NCBI RefSeq assembly: GCF_000429345.1
Contig: NZ_AUBR01000011.1
Location: 1 to 64,000, forward strand
Length of the DNA stretch: 64,000 nucleotides
DNA from: Desulfovirgula thermocuniculi DSM 16036
Lineage (GTDB): Bacteria > Bacillota > Desulfotomaculia > Desulfotomaculales > Desulfovirgulaceae
Reading direction: 5' to 3'
Shown here: positions 53,848-62,224 of the stretch, piece after piece
How positions within the stretch are numbered: the first letter of the stretch is position 1
Layout: every line of letters starts with the position of its first letter
The notes under the pieces: generated by a model
Told to the model about the DNA's origin: nothing
Seen by the model: only the letters and a program-made list of their open reading frames with translations
Database searches by the model: none
Translations under genes and position numbers: made by a program

Positions 53848-54270
53848 ATGCTGGACGCAAAAGCCATACAAGAAATTCTTCCCCACCGCTACCCTTTCCT
53901 GCTGGTGGACAAGATCGTGGAGCTGGAGCCGGGAAGGCGGGCGGTGGGGGTAAAAAACGTGACGGCCAACGAGCCCTTTTTTGCCGGGCACTTCCCCGGG
54001 CGCCCCATCATGCCCGGCGTGCTCATCGTGGAGGCCATGGCCCAGGTGGGCGCCGTGGCCCTCTTGAAGCAGCCGGAGTTTGCCGGGCGGCTGGCCCTCT
54101 TTGCGGGCATCGACCGCGCCCGCTTCCGCCGCCAGGTGGTGCCGGGTGACGTCCTGCGCCTGGAGGTAGAGATCCAGAAAATGCGCGGCTCCGTGGGCAG
54201 GGCCTCTGCCCGGGCGCTGGTGGACGGGGACCTGGTGGCCGAGGCGGAGCTTCTCTTTGCCGTGGAATGA
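53848..54270 (+). CDS. fabZ: 3-hydroxyacyl-[ACP] dehydratase FabZ
   Basis: FabZ dehydrates 3-hydroxyacyl-ACP in fatty acid elongation. The 140-residue hot-dog fold protein has [13 protein letters not shown], the catalytic His in [14 protein letters not shown] and the catalytic Glu in [12 protein letters not shown] 53848 gives the usual N-terminus. Because the promoter -10 ends at 53829, in-frame GTG 53836 could instead be a leaderless start. There is no clear ribosome-binding site for either. Other fab genes are not in the window. Confidence 0.94.
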   Translation: MLDAKAIQEILPHRYPFLLVDKIVELEPGRRAVGVKNVTANEPFFAGHFPGRPIMPGVLIVEAMAQVGAVALLKQPEFAGRLALFAGIDRARFRRQVVPGDVLRLEVEIQKMRGSVGRASARALVDGDLVAEAELLFAVE

Positions 54271-54304
54271 GGTAAATCCTGCGCTTGGCGGAGGGGATCT
54301 GGTT

Positions 54305-55369
54305 TTGGAAAAAGCTTTGGCGGGCCTGGTGGTGGCCGCCGGGGTAAGCTATCTGGCCACGCCCTGGGTGAGGCGCGTGGCCTTTCGCCTGGGGGCGGTA
54401 GACCGGCCCGACGCGCGTAAAGTCCACCGCGAGCCCATGCCCCGGCTGGGGGGCGTGGCGGTATATGCGGCCTTTGTGGCCGCCGTGATTGTCGCCGTGC
54501 CCAAGTCATTGGAGGTCCTGGGGCTGCTCCTGGGGCTGACCCTGGTGACGCTGGTGGGCGTGGCCGACGACGTGCGGGGCCTTTCCCCGCGCTTAAAGCT
54601 GGCCGGGCAGGTGGTTTCAGCGCTGGCCCTGCTGCCCTTCGGCATAGAGATATACTTTGTCACCAACCCGTTAAACGGTCATCTGGTTGACCTGGGCTGG
54701 CTGGGCCTCCCGCTTACCGTGTTCTGGGTGGTGGCCGTGACCAACGCCGTGAACCTCATTGACGGGCTGGACGGCCTGGCCGGGGGCGTATCGCTCATTG
54801 CCGCCCTGACCATGGCGGCGGTGGGTTTCGTGCAGTGGAAATTTTTCGGGGCCGCGGACCAGCAGGAGGTAATCCTCCTGGCCCTGCTCCTGGCGGCGGC
54901 GCTCCTGGGCTTTTTGCGCCACAACTTCCACCCTGCGTCGATCTTCCTGGGGGACGCGGGGTCCATGCTGCTGGGGTACGCCCTGGCGGCCATGGCCGTA
55001 ATGGGCCTCACCAAGAGCGTTACCGCCGTGGCCGTGGTGCTCCCCCTGCTCATCCTGGGCATCCCCCTCCTGGACACCTTCATGGCCATCCTGCGGCGCT
55101 ACTTCAACCGCCGGCCCATCTTTGCCCCGGACAAGGAGCACCTGCACCACCAGCTTTTGGCCCTGGGCCTGTCCCACCGGCAGGCGGTGCTGACCATCTA
55201 CGGGGTCAGCGCCCTACTGGGTTTTTGCGCGGTCTTCCTGGTCTTCCTGGCCGTAAGCCATGCGCTGCTCCTCCTGGCCGTGCTTGCCGCGGGGATCGTC
55301 TCCGCCGCCAGCAGGCTCGGCCTGGTGGGCAGGCAGGTGGGCAGGAAGGGCCAGGTAAAGGAGATGTGA
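54305..55369 (+). CDS. tagO: Undecaprenyl-phosphate GlcNAc-1-phosphate transferase, TagO/WecA type
   Basis: This 354-residue membrane enzyme starts wall polymer synthesis by moving GlcNAc-1-P from UDP-GlcNAc to undecaprenyl phosphate. It has about ten hydrophobic helices and the motifs [27 protein letters not shown] (Asp-Asp), [23 protein letters not shown] and KEHLHHQLL of the MraY/WecA superfamily; the N-acetylhexosamine branch is favoured. TTG 54305 has GAGGGG 8 nt upstream. It supplies the lipid acceptor for the TagA-type enzyme at 46.6 kb. Confidence 0.93.
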   Translation: MEKALAGLVVAAGVSYLATPWVRRVAFRLGAVDRPDARKVHREPMPRLGGVAVYAAFVAAVIVAVPKSLEVLGLLLGLTLVTLVGVADDVRGLSPRLKLAGQVVSALALLPFGIEIYFVTNPLNGHLVDLGWLGLPLTVFWVVAVTNAVNLIDGLDGLAGGVSLIAALTMAAVGFVQWKFFGAADQQEVILLALLLAAALLGFLRHNFHPASIFLGDAGSMLLGYALAAMAVMGLTKSVTAVAVVLPLLILGIPLLDTFMAILRRYFNRRPIFAPDKEHLHHQLLALGLSHRQAVLTIYGVSALLGFCAVFLVFLAVSHALLLLAVLAAGIVSAASRLGLVGRQVGRKGQVKEM

Positions 55370-55387
55370 TCTGGGGAGGTGCTGGGG

Positions 55388-56260
55388 TTGCCTGCGGTAA
55401 AAAAAGCCGTCATACCGGCGGCGGGCATGGGAGTGCGCTTTCTGCCGGCCACCAAGGCACAGCCCAAGGAAATGATGCCCATCGTCGACAAGCCCACCAT
55501 CCAGTACATCATCGAGGAGGCTGTGCATTCGGGCATTGAGGACATCCTCATCATCACGGGCCGGCACAAGCGGGCCATTGAGGACCACTTCGACCGCTCG
55601 CCCGACCTGGAGGAACAGCTCCTGGCCAAGGGCAAGATGGAGCTTCTGGAGCTGGTGCAGGACATCGGCGAGATGGTGGACATATACTACGTGCGCCAAA
55701 AGGAACCCAGGGGCCTCGGCCACGCCGTTTACTGCGCCCGCAAGTTCATCGGCCAGGAGCCCTTTGCCGTGCTGCTGGGCGACGACATCGTGCGCAGCAG
55801 GGTGCCCTGCTTAAAGCAGCTCATGGACCTTTACGAGGAAATGCCCGGCACCATCCTGGGCGTGCAGGAAGTGGACATCCGGGAGGTCGGCAAGTACGGC
55901 ATTGTGGACGCCGAGCCCCTGCGGGACGGCGTCTACCGCGTGCGGGACCTGGTGGAAAAACCCTCCCCGCAGGAAGCGCCCTCGCGCCTGGCCATCATGG
56001 GCCGCTACATAATCCACCCGCGCATCTTCGAAATCCTGGCCGAAACACCCCCCGGAGCCGGCGGGGAGATCCAGCTCACCGACGCCCTGCGCGTGCTCTG
56101 CCGCGAGCAGCCCGTCTACGCCCTGGTCTTCAAGGGCCGGCGCTATGACGTGGGGGATAAGCTGGGCTACCTGAAGGCCATGGTGGAGTTTGCCCTGGAC
56201 CGCCCCGACCTGGGAGAGGAGTTTGCCTCCTACTTAAAGGAACTGGTGCGGGGGCTGTAG
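55388..56260 (+). CDS. galU: UTP-glucose-1-phosphate uridylyltransferase
   Basis: GalU makes UDP-glucose from UTP and glucose 1-phosphate. The 290-residue protein begins with VKKAVIPAAGMGVRFLPATK, the nucleotide-binding signature, and has VDKPTIQYIIEEAV, LLGDDIV and DLVEKPSPQEAPS. TTG 55388 has GGGGAGG 9 nt upstream; GTG 55379 is too close to that site. The glucose 1-phosphate can come from the phosphohexomutase 1.2 kb downstream. Confidence 0.95.
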   Translation: MPAVKKAVIPAAGMGVRFLPATKAQPKEMMPIVDKPTIQYIIEEAVHSGIEDILIITGRHKRAIEDHFDRSPDLEEQLLAKGKMELLELVQDIGEMVDIYYVRQKEPRGLGHAVYCARKFIGQEPFAVLLGDDIVRSRVPCLKQLMDLYEEMPGTILGVQEVDIREVGKYGIVDAEPLRDGVYRVRDLVEKPSPQEAPSRLAIMGRYIIHPRIFEILAETPPGAGGEIQLTDALRVLCREQPVYALVFKGRRYDVGDKLGYLKAMVEFALDRPDLGEEFASYLKELVRGL

Positions 56261-56424
56261 GAGGCTTTGGCGGGGCGTTTTAGGAGCCGCCGCGTCCTTC
56301 CCGCCCCCTTTAAAAAGCGGGAAGGGCAGGGGCAGGGGGCCGCGGCTCCGGGCCCGGCGCGGTCGCCGCACAAGCCTACCCGGGGAAGAGGACCTTTCCC
56401 GGGGATTCGCCTCTTTAAAGGGAC

Positions 56425-56544
56425 TTACCGGGAAGGCCGGCAGACGGGGGTTTTCTCTCCCCGCCGGCGCCTGAGCTTTTTAAGGTATTCCTCGAGCATT
56501 TTCTGCCTTTTCGCCAGCTTCCTCAGCATGGCCTGCCGCGTCAT
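56425..56544 (-). CDS. Small basic protein, putative
   Basis: In the 404-nt gap between galU and the DUF421 gene, a 39-codon minus-strand frame starts at ATG 56544, 9 nt after GGAGGG. It encodes an amphipathic, strongly basic helix (MLRKLAKRQKMLEEYLKKL, then RRRRG). The spacing of the ribosome-binding site and the regular helical pattern argue for a real small protein, but I know no homologue. A 7-bp hairpin (56599-56617) lies upstream. The rest of the gap holds nothing I can assign. Confidence 0.4.
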   Translation of the reverse strand: MTRQAMLRKLAKRQKMLEEYLKKLRRRRGEKTPVCRPSR

Positions 56545-56598
56545 GCACACCATCCCTCCACCCTCTATTTTTGCCATATCCTGGCAGAAAAATTCCTT

Positions 56599-56617
56599 CC
56601 CCGCATAAAGTGCGGGG
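56599..56617. repeat. Hairpin ahead of the DUF421 gene
   Basis: CCCCGCA (56599-56605), loop TAAAG, TGCGGGG (56611-56617). There is no T-run on either side, so it is not a clear terminator. It could be a leader structure for the small minus-strand frame or the DUF421 gene. Confidence 0.5.
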
Positions 56618-56664
56618 AGCCCTGGCATTCTAAAATTTGTATATTGATATGATGGGGGGAAGGG

Positions 56665-57408
56665 ATGGTGAACCCTTATCTGGAAATTTTCATCAGGGGG
56701 CTGGGCGCCTTCCTGGGGGTGCTCCTCATCACCCGCCTGGTGGGCAAGACGCAGGTGGGCCAGCTCACGGTGAGCGACTTCGTGAACGCCATTGTGGTGG
56801 GCTCCATAGCCGCGGCCATGGTTACGGACATCAAGGAGAGCGGCTGGTACTACCTCTTCGGGCTCCTCCTCTTCGGGCTGTTTACCCTTTTTGCGGAGTA
56901 CGCCACCATGAAGTACCGCCCGCTGCGCAAGATCATCGAGGGCGAGCCGACCATCCTCGTGCACAACGGCAAGATCCTGGAAAACAACATGAAGAAGCTG
57001 CTCTACCACGTGGACGACCTGATGATGCAGCTGCGGGACAAGGGCGTTTTCAACATCGCCGACGTGGAGTTTGCCATCCTGGAGCCCAACGGGAAGCTTT
57101 CCGTGCTCTTAAAGACCCAGAAACAGCCGCTCACCCCCGGCGACCTCCAGCTACCCACCAGGTACCAGGGGGTGCCTTCGGAGCTGATTGTGGACGGGCA
57201 GGTCATTTACCAGAACCTTCAGCAAAACAAGCTCACCGAGGACTGGCTCTACGCCGAGCTGGAAAAGATGGGCATCAAATCGGTAAAGGATGTGGTCTAC
57301 GCCAGCCTGGACACCGACGGGAAGCTCTACGTGGATACCAGGAGGGACACCATGCCCCACCTGACGGACGTCACCGACAAGCCCCCCGGGGGCAAAATAT
57401 CGCAGTGA
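56665..57408 (+). CDS. DUF421 (YetF/YrbG family) membrane protein
   Basis: This 247-residue protein has three N-terminal membrane helices (about 7-25, 38-56, 64-84) containing RLVGKTQVGQLTVSDFVNAI, the DUF421 signature, and two small cytoplasmic alpha/beta domains (about 95-160 and 165-230). In Bacillus several DUF421 proteins are made in the forespore, but the molecular role is unknown. ATG 56665 follows GGGGGGAAGGG. No convincing promoter was read. Confidence 0.9.
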   Translation: MVNPYLEIFIRGLGAFLGVLLITRLVGKTQVGQLTVSDFVNAIVVGSIAAAMVTDIKESGWYYLFGLLLFGLFTLFAEYATMKYRPLRKIIEGEPTILVHNGKILENNMKKLLYHVDDLMMQLRDKGVFNIADVEFAILEPNGKLSVLLKTQKQPLTPGDLQLPTRYQGVPSELIVDGQVIYQNLQQNKLTEDWLYAELEKMGIKSVKDVVYASLDTDGKLYVDTRRDTMPHLTDVTDKPPGGKISQ

Positions 57409-57420
57409 GGGGGTTTTCCT

Positions 57421-58836
57421 TTGGCGGCAAAGATTTCCTTTGGCACCGACGGATGGCGGGGTGTCCTGGCCCGCGATTTCACCTTTGAGAACGTGGAGCT
57501 GGTGGCGCGGGCGGTGGCGGAATACCTGCACGGGCACGGCCTGGCCGGGCGGGGGGTGGTGGTGGGTTTTGATACCCGCTTTCTCTCCGACCGCTTTGCC
57601 GCCGCGGCGGGCGAGGTCTTTGCCTCCTGCGGCATACCCGTGTACCTGGTGGGGCGGCCCACGCCCACGCCGGTGACCGCCTTTGCCATCAAGGAGTACG
57701 GCACCGGCGGCGCGGTGATGCTCACCGCCAGCCACAACCCCCCGGAGTACAACGGCTTTAAATTCATCCCCGAGTACGCCGGCCCGGCCCTTCCCCACAT
57801 CACGCGGGAGATCGAGGAGCATATCCGCCGCCTGGCGGAACTGCCCGCCGCTTTGCCTGCGGCAGGGGAATCGTCCGCCCCGCGCCGGGAGGTAGACCCC
57901 CGGCCCGCCTACTTCCGGCACGTGCGGCGCCTGGTGGACCTGGAGGCCGTGCGCCGGGAGGCGCTGGCCGTGGTCGTGGACCCCATGTACGGCGCGGGGA
58001 CCGGCTACCTGGAGGAGATCCTGGCCGGGGAAGGGGCGGAGGTGACCGCCGTGCACAACCACCGCGACCCCCTCTTTGGCGGCGGCCTGCCCGAGCCCAC
58101 GGCCAAGACCCTGGGCGAGCTGCGGCGCCTGGTGCTGGAGCGCGGGGCGGCGGTAGGCCTGGCCCTGGACGGCGACGCCGACCGCTTCGGCCTCATCGAC
58201 CGCGACGGGAGCTTTATTGCGCCCAACGAGTTCCTGCCCCTCCTCTACTACCACCTCCTGGAGTACCGGGGCGAGAGGGGGCCGGTGGCCCGCACCGTGG
58301 CCACCACCCACCTCCTGGACCGCCTGGCGGAGGCTTACGGCCAGGAGGCCTACGAGACCCCGGTGGGCTTCAAGTACATCGGGCAGCACCTGCTGGAAAA
58401 GGGCTGCCTCCTGGGGGGCGAGGAGAGCGGGGGCCTGTCCGTACGCGGGCACATTCCCGAAAAGGACGGCATCCTGGCCGGGCTCCTGGCCGCCGAAATG
58501 GTGGCCGCGCGCAAGAAAAGCCTGCGGGAGCTTCTGGAAGAGCTCTGGTCACGTTTCGGCCGCCTCTACAGCCGGCGGCTGGACGTCCACACCACGCCGC
58601 AGGAGAAGGAGCGGGTGCTGGGTAAGTTACGCGATTTCGCCCCGCGCGAGCTGGCGGGGAAGAAGGTCCTGCGGCGCCTGGACGTGGATGGAGTGAAGCT
58701 GTTGCTGGACGGCGGCTCCTGGGTCCTGGTGCGGCCCTCGGGCACCGAGCCTCTCTTCCGCCTCTACGCGGAGGCGGGCAGCGAGGAAGAGCTGCGGGCC
58801 GTCCAGGAGGCCGCAAGGGAGGCCCTGGGGTTGTAG
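57421..58836 (+). CDS. Phosphohexomutase (phosphoglucomutase/phosphomannomutase family)
   Basis: This 471-residue alpha-D-phosphohexomutase has all four active-site loops: phosphoserine loop TASHNPPEYNG, Mg-binding DGDADRFG, sugar-recognition GGEESGG and phosphate-binding RPSGTEPLFR. The N-terminus FGTDGWRGVLARDF is typical. The GEESGG loop suits glucose and mannose phosphates rather than glucosamine (GlmM has a different loop), so conversion of glucose 6-phosphate to the GalU substrate is likely. It starts at TTG 57421, 12 nt after the DUF421 gene. Confidence 0.93.
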   Translation: MAAKISFGTDGWRGVLARDFTFENVELVARAVAEYLHGHGLAGRGVVVGFDTRFLSDRFAAAAGEVFASCGIPVYLVGRPTPTPVTAFAIKEYGTGGAVMLTASHNPPEYNGFKFIPEYAGPALPHITREIEEHIRRLAELPAALPAAGESSAPRREVDPRPAYFRHVRRLVDLEAVRREALAVVVDPMYGAGTGYLEEILAGEGAEVTAVHNHRDPLFGGGLPEPTAKTLGELRRLVLERGAAVGLALDGDADRFGLIDRDGSFIAPNEFLPLLYYHLLEYRGERGPVARTVATTHLLDRLAEAYGQEAYETPVGFKYIGQHLLEKGCLLGGEESGGLSVRGHIPEKDGILAGLLAAEMVAARKKSLRELLEELWSRFGRLYSRRLDVHTTPQEKERVLGKLRDFAPRELAGKKVLRRLDVDGVKLLLDGGSWVLVRPSGTEPLFRLYAEAGSEEELRAVQEAAREALGL

Positions 58837-58910
58837 CCCGCGGGCTTTGCCGGTGCGGTTTGGCACCTAAAGGGCGGCCGGACTTCCGGGGCTTTAGGGG
58901 TGGTGAGGCT

Positions 58911-60053
58911 TTGCTGGACCTTACGGCTCTGGACAAGGTGATGAAGGAAACCCTTGCCGCCCTGGAAAAGGCCAAGAGCCAGGTCTTTGACATTGCCGAG
59001 GCCACGAGCAAAGAGTGCACCCGCCTCCAGCTGGAGCTGAACCAGGTGCTGGAAGAGCTAAAGGAAACAATTGCGCGGGTGGACGAGCTGGAGGTCGCCG
59101 AGAAAAAGGCCCGGGTGCGCCTCATGGAGGTGAGCCGGGACTTCCGGCGCTACCGTGAGGAGGACATCAAGGCGGCCTACGAGGAGGCCCAGGGGCTGCA
59201 GCTGAAGCTCTTTGAGCTGCGCCACCGCGAGCGCATGCTGCGCTTCCGCCGCGACCAGCTGGAAATAACCCTGCGGCACCTGAAGGCCCACCTGGCCAGG
59301 GTGGAGAGCACCCTGGCCCACTTGAGCGCGGCCATTGACTACTTAACCGACAACGTGGAGCGGGTTTCGCTGAAGATCGGCGAGCTGCAGCAGCTTCACG
59401 AGCTGGGAATCAGCATCATCAGGGCCCAGGAAGAAGAGAGGAAGCGCATTGCCCGGGAAATCCACGACGGACCGGCCCAGGTGATGGCCAACATCGTCAT
59501 GCGCGCGGAGTTCTGCCTAAAGCTTTTGGAAGTCGACCCGGCCAGGCTGCGGGAAGAGCTTGCCGCCCTGCGCGAGCTGGTCAAGCAGAGCCTGCAGGAC
59601 GTGCGCAAGATCATCTTCGACCTGCGGCCCATGATCTTGGACGACCTGGGTCTGGTGGCCGCCTTAAAGCGCTACCTGGCCGATTTCCAGCAGCAGTACG
59701 GCATTGCCGCGGAATTTGTCCTTTTGGGGCAGGACCGGCGGCTTCCCGTTTCCGTAGAAGTCACCCTTTTCCGCATCGTGCAGGAGTGCCTGAGCAACGT
59801 GCGCAAGCACGCCCAGGCCAAGAGCGTGCTGGTGAAGGTGGAGATCGTCCCGGAGAGGGTGAACCTTTTGGTGCGGGACGACGGGAAGGGCTTTGTGCTG
59901 CCGGAGGCGGGCGCCTGCGCGGGGCCGGGGGGCTACGGCCTGATCAACATCCGGGAGAGGGCGCAGCTGCTGGGCGGCTTCGTGCAGGTGAACACCGCCC
60001 CGGGCAAGGGCACGTCGGTGTACGTGTCCGTGCCGCTGCGCCAGCAGGCTTGA
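58911..60053 (+). CDS. degS: DegS-like cytoplasmic sensor histidine kinase
   Basis: This is a 380-residue soluble kinase. A long N-terminal sensor coiled coil (about 1-170; EELKETIARVDELEVAEKKA) leads into a HisKA_3 domain with His185 in AREIHDGPAQVMANI. The HATPase domain has CLSNVRKHAQAKS (N box), DDGKGF and GYGLINIRERAQLLGG. There are no membrane segments, as in Bacillus DegS. TTG 58911 follows GGGGTGG. It is paired with the response regulator 21 nt downstream. The stimulus is unknown; the adjacent Tad pilus locus is a possible target. Confidence 0.92.
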   Translation: MLDLTALDKVMKETLAALEKAKSQVFDIAEATSKECTRLQLELNQVLEELKETIARVDELEVAEKKARVRLMEVSRDFRRYREEDIKAAYEEAQGLQLKLFELRHRERMLRFRRDQLEITLRHLKAHLARVESTLAHLSAAIDYLTDNVERVSLKIGELQQLHELGISIIRAQEEERKRIAREIHDGPAQVMANIVMRAEFCLKLLEVDPARLREELAALRELVKQSLQDVRKIIFDLRPMILDDLGLVAALKRYLADFQQQYGIAAEFVLLGQDRRLPVSVEVTLFRIVQECLSNVRKHAQAKSVLVKVEIVPERVNLLVRDDGKGFVLPEAGACAGPGGYGLINIRERAQLLGGFVQVNTAPGKGTSVYVSVPLRQQA

Positions 60054-60074
60054 GCGGGGGAGGGCAGGCGGCGC

Positions 60075-60710
60075 ATGGGAGGAGTAAGGGTGCTCATTGC
60101 CGACGACCACCCTCTGGTGAGGGAAGGGCTTCGCAGGATCCTCTCCCTGGACCCGTCGATTTGCCTCGTGGGCGAGGCCGCCGACGGCAGGGAGGCCGTG
60201 GAGCTCGCCCGCCGCACCCGCCCGGACGTGGTGCTCATGGACGTCAACATGCCCGGCATGAACGGCATAGAGGCCTGCCGGGTTATTAAGGAAGAGGTGC
60301 CGGAAGCCAGGGTCGTGGCCCTGACCATCCACGACCAGGAGGAATACGTGCTGGAGCTGATCCGGGCGGGAGTTTCCGCCTACCTCTTAAAGGACGTGAG
60401 CCCGGACGGGCTCCTGGAAACCATCCACGGCGTCATGCGCGGGGAATCCTACCTCTCCCCGCGGCTTACGGCCAGGGTCTTTGATGAGGTGCGCCGCCCG
60501 GCCGGGCCGCGCGTGCCGCTGACCAGGCGGGAGCTGGAGGTGCTGCGGCTCCTGGTGCAGGGGGAGAGCAACAAGGGCATCGCGCAGAAACTTTTCATCA
60601 GCGAAAAAACGGTAAAGAACCACCTGACGAGCATTTTCCAGAAGCTGGGCGTGGAGGACCGCACCCAGGCGGCCCTGTACGCCGTAAAGCACAAGCTGGT
60701 GGAGATTTAA
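60075..60710 (+). CDS. degU: DegU-like NarL-family response regulator
   Basis: This 211-residue regulator has a receiver domain (Asp10, Asp11, phospho-acceptor Asp56 in VVLMDVNMPGMNG, Lys in YLLKDVSPD). The C-terminal LuxR-type HTH (about 145-205) contains LTRRELEVLRLLVQGESNKG and SEKTVKNHLTSIFQKLG. ATG 60075 follows GGGGGAGGG. The phosphodonor is the kinase encoded just upstream. Its end overlaps the convergent mazF gene by 4 bp. Confidence 0.95.
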   Translation: MGGVRVLIADDHPLVREGLRRILSLDPSICLVGEAADGREAVELARRTRPDVVLMDVNMPGMNGIEACRVIKEEVPEARVVALTIHDQEEYVLELIRAGVSAYLLKDVSPDGLLETIHGVMRGESYLSPRLTARVFDEVRRPAGPRVPLTRRELEVLRLLVQGESNKGIAQKLFISEKTVKNHLTSIFQKLGVEDRTQAALYAVKHKLVEI

Positions 60711-61054
60711 TCGAGCAGGGCACGGATCTTGGCTATGGTTTCCGCCATTACCTCCGGCGGGGCCTTGCATATAAATGCGGCCTGCCTTGCCTGCCAGTCC
60801 AGGCTTTTTATCTGGTCGGCCAGTACGGCGCCGGATACCTTTAAACCCTCCGGCAGAACCACTTCAAAAGGATAGCCTTTTATTTTTGAAGTTACCGGGC
60901 ACATAAGGGCAAGGCCGACCTTTTCATTGTACGCTTTGGGGGAGATAACGAGTGCGGGGCGGCGCCCGGCCTGTTCGTGTCCGGCCTGGGGATGAAAATG
61001 GAGCCAGACAAGATCGCCGCGTTCCGGAACGTAGAATTTTTCGGCTGCTACCAT
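60707..61054 (-). CDS. mazF: MazF/PemK-family endoribonuclease toxin
   Basis: This 115-residue toxin cleaves mRNA at short motifs (family knowledge). RGDLVWLHFHPQAGHEQAGRRP and ALVISPKAYN form the conserved N-terminal half, with the basic Arg-Arg-Pro of the active site. CPVTSKIKGYPFEV and LADQIKSLDW follow as in MazF. ATG 61054 overlaps the antitoxin gene by 7 bp, ensuring coupled translation. It looks intact. Confidence 0.94.
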   Translation of the reverse strand: MVAAEKFYVPERGDLVWLHFHPQAGHEQAGRRPALVISPKAYNEKVGLALMCPVTSKIKGYPFEVVLPEGLKVSGAVLADQIKSLDWQARQAAFICKAPPEVMAETIAKIRALLD

Positions 61055-61281
61055 ATTTCCCGCCCTACCGGCTTGCCTGTTTCAACCTCGCCGTGTATGT
61101 TTTTGGGATTGACCCCTGCTAAGAGTGCTTCAAGTTTGTACCTTTTCCTGCGGATGATCAGGGCATCTTTTTCTACCTCCAGGGTGACCGGGACTCCTGC
61201 GGCAAGGCCGAGCTTTTCGGCCACGGGTTTCGGTATGCGTATCCCCAAGCTGTTACCCCATCGGGCCACGCGTAGTTGCAT
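61048..61281 (-). CDS. mazE: MazE-type antitoxin, AbrB/SpoVT swapped-hairpin domain
   Basis: This 77-residue antitoxin begins with an AbrB-like DNA-binding domain (VARWGNSLGIRIPKPVAEKL) and ends with an acidic/hydrophobic tail that should fold on MazF. ATG 61281 has AAAGGGG about 10 nt upstream. It is the first gene of the pair, transcribed from the promoter at 61317-61345, and probably autoregulated as a MazEF complex. Confidence 0.93.
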   Translation of the reverse strand: MQLRVARWGNSLGIRIPKPVAEKLGLAAGVPVTLEVEKDALIIRRKRYKLEALLAGVNPKNIHGEVETGKPVGREIW

Positions 61282-61316
61282 TTGCTCTAACCCCTTTCTA
61301 AGGGTTGTTTATTCAA

Positions 61317-61345
61317 AGTATATACTGCGACCATCCTTCCCTCAA
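61317..61345 (-). promoter_or_regulatory. Promoter of mazEF
   Basis: On the minus strand TTGAGG (61345-61340), 17-bp spacer, TATACT (61322-61317). The block around it recurs in similar form at 32273-32297. The remaining sequence up to the pilin gene (61346-61490) shows no promoter or riboswitch I can support. Confidence 0.65.
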
Positions 61346-61490
61346 GGGGGCTTTTTTATTTTAGGACCGGAGTCCCAGGGCTGCGCGGGACCAAAGGCAG
61401 GCTTGAAAATAAGACGTTCGGTCGATGTCGGAAAAGGCAGAAAGATGCTACCCTTTCCTTAAACAAACCTTGCGGAAAGGGTGGGATGCC

Positions 61491-61664
61491 ATGCGGGAGC
61501 TTCTACGTCGCCTGGTAAAAGAGGAGGACGGTCAGGGCATGGCCGAGTACGGCCTCATCTTGGCGCTGGTGGCCATAGTGGTGATTGGTGTTCTCACGAC
61601 GATGGGATCTAATTTAAAGGCCATTTTTGAACGGATAGGTGGAGAACTTAACCCTAACAGGTAA
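61491..61664 (+). CDS. Flp-type class III pilin
   Basis: This is a 57-residue prepilin with the Flp signature. A short basic leader ends at Gly14, then QGMAEYGL places Glu at +5 and Tyr at +6 of the mature protein, followed by a hydrophobic helix (LILALVAIVVIGVLTTM). ATG 61491 has AAAGGGTGGG close upstream; a longer frame from 61425 has no such site and would give an overlong leader. The prepilin peptidase is encoded next. Mature pilin should be about 43 residues, assembled by a Tad system. Confidence 0.92.
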   Translation: MRELLRRLVKEEDGQGMAEYGLILALVAIVVIGVLTTMGSNLKAIFERIGGELNPNR

Positions 61665-61684
61665 TGTATGCTATTTAAACCAAC

Positions 61685-62224
61685 ATGCTGCATATAGAAT
61701 TTCTTCCCGACCTCCTCGCCCTCGCCCTCACCGCCGCCTGCCTCTGCACCGACCTCTGCCGCCGCAGGATCTACAACGCCGTGGTGGTGCCCTTTGCCCT
61801 GGCCGGGCTCCTGGCCAACCTCCTGGCGGGGGGGCCGCCGGGGGCGCTCGCGGGGCTGGCCGGCGCGGCGGGGGGCCTGCTCCTCCTCTTTATTCCCTTT
61901 GCCATGCGCCAGGTGGGGGCGGGGGACGTGAAGTTCCTGGCGGCCCTGGGCGCCATCAAGGGCCCGGGGTTTGCCCTGCAGGTCTTTTTAGGCGCGGCCC
62001 TGGCCGGGGGAGTCATGGCCGTATGCGCCCTGGCCGCCCGGGGCAGGCTGCCGGGCGTGCTGCGCGCCCTGTGCTGGTGGCTCTTCTTACGCCTGGGCCG
62101 CGCCCCCCTCCCCTACCCTTTTGCCGCCCTTGACGGCGCCGGGTCCAAGGACACCCTTCCCTTCGGCGCCGCCCTGGCGGCGGGGGTTCTCCTGGCCTAC
62201 CTCTTCCCGCTTTTGAAAGGGTGA
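61685..62224 (+). CDS. Prepilin peptidase, TadV/CpaA type
   Basis: This 179-residue membrane aspartic protease of the A24 family has catalytic Asp23 (CLCTDLCRRRIYN) and Asp81 in the GAGD motif (VGAGDVKFLAAL). About five hydrophobic helices are visible. It lacks the N-methylation domain of PilD, as expected for TadV/CpaA. ATG 61685 has no strong ribosome-binding site. The stop overlaps the tadE-like start as TGATG. Confidence 0.92.
   Translation: MLHIEFLPDLLALALTAACLCTDLCRRRIYNAVVVPFALAGLLANLLAGGPPGALAGLAGAAGGLLLLFIPFAMRQVGAGDVKFLAALGAIKGPGFALQVFLGAALAGGVMAVCALAARGRLPGVLRALCWWLFLRLGRAPLPYPFAALDGAGSKDTLPFGAALAAGVLLAYLFPLLKG

Noticed and set aside
56267-56608. Plus-strand frame between galU and DUF421
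   Set aside because: No ribosome-binding site, low-complexity basic sequence and no protein-like pattern; the minus-strand small frame is a better candidate.
61346-61490. c-di-GMP riboswitch before the Flp pilin gene
   Set aside because: The GEMM landmarks (GCAAA, GGACGCAAAGCC-like segments) are absent.
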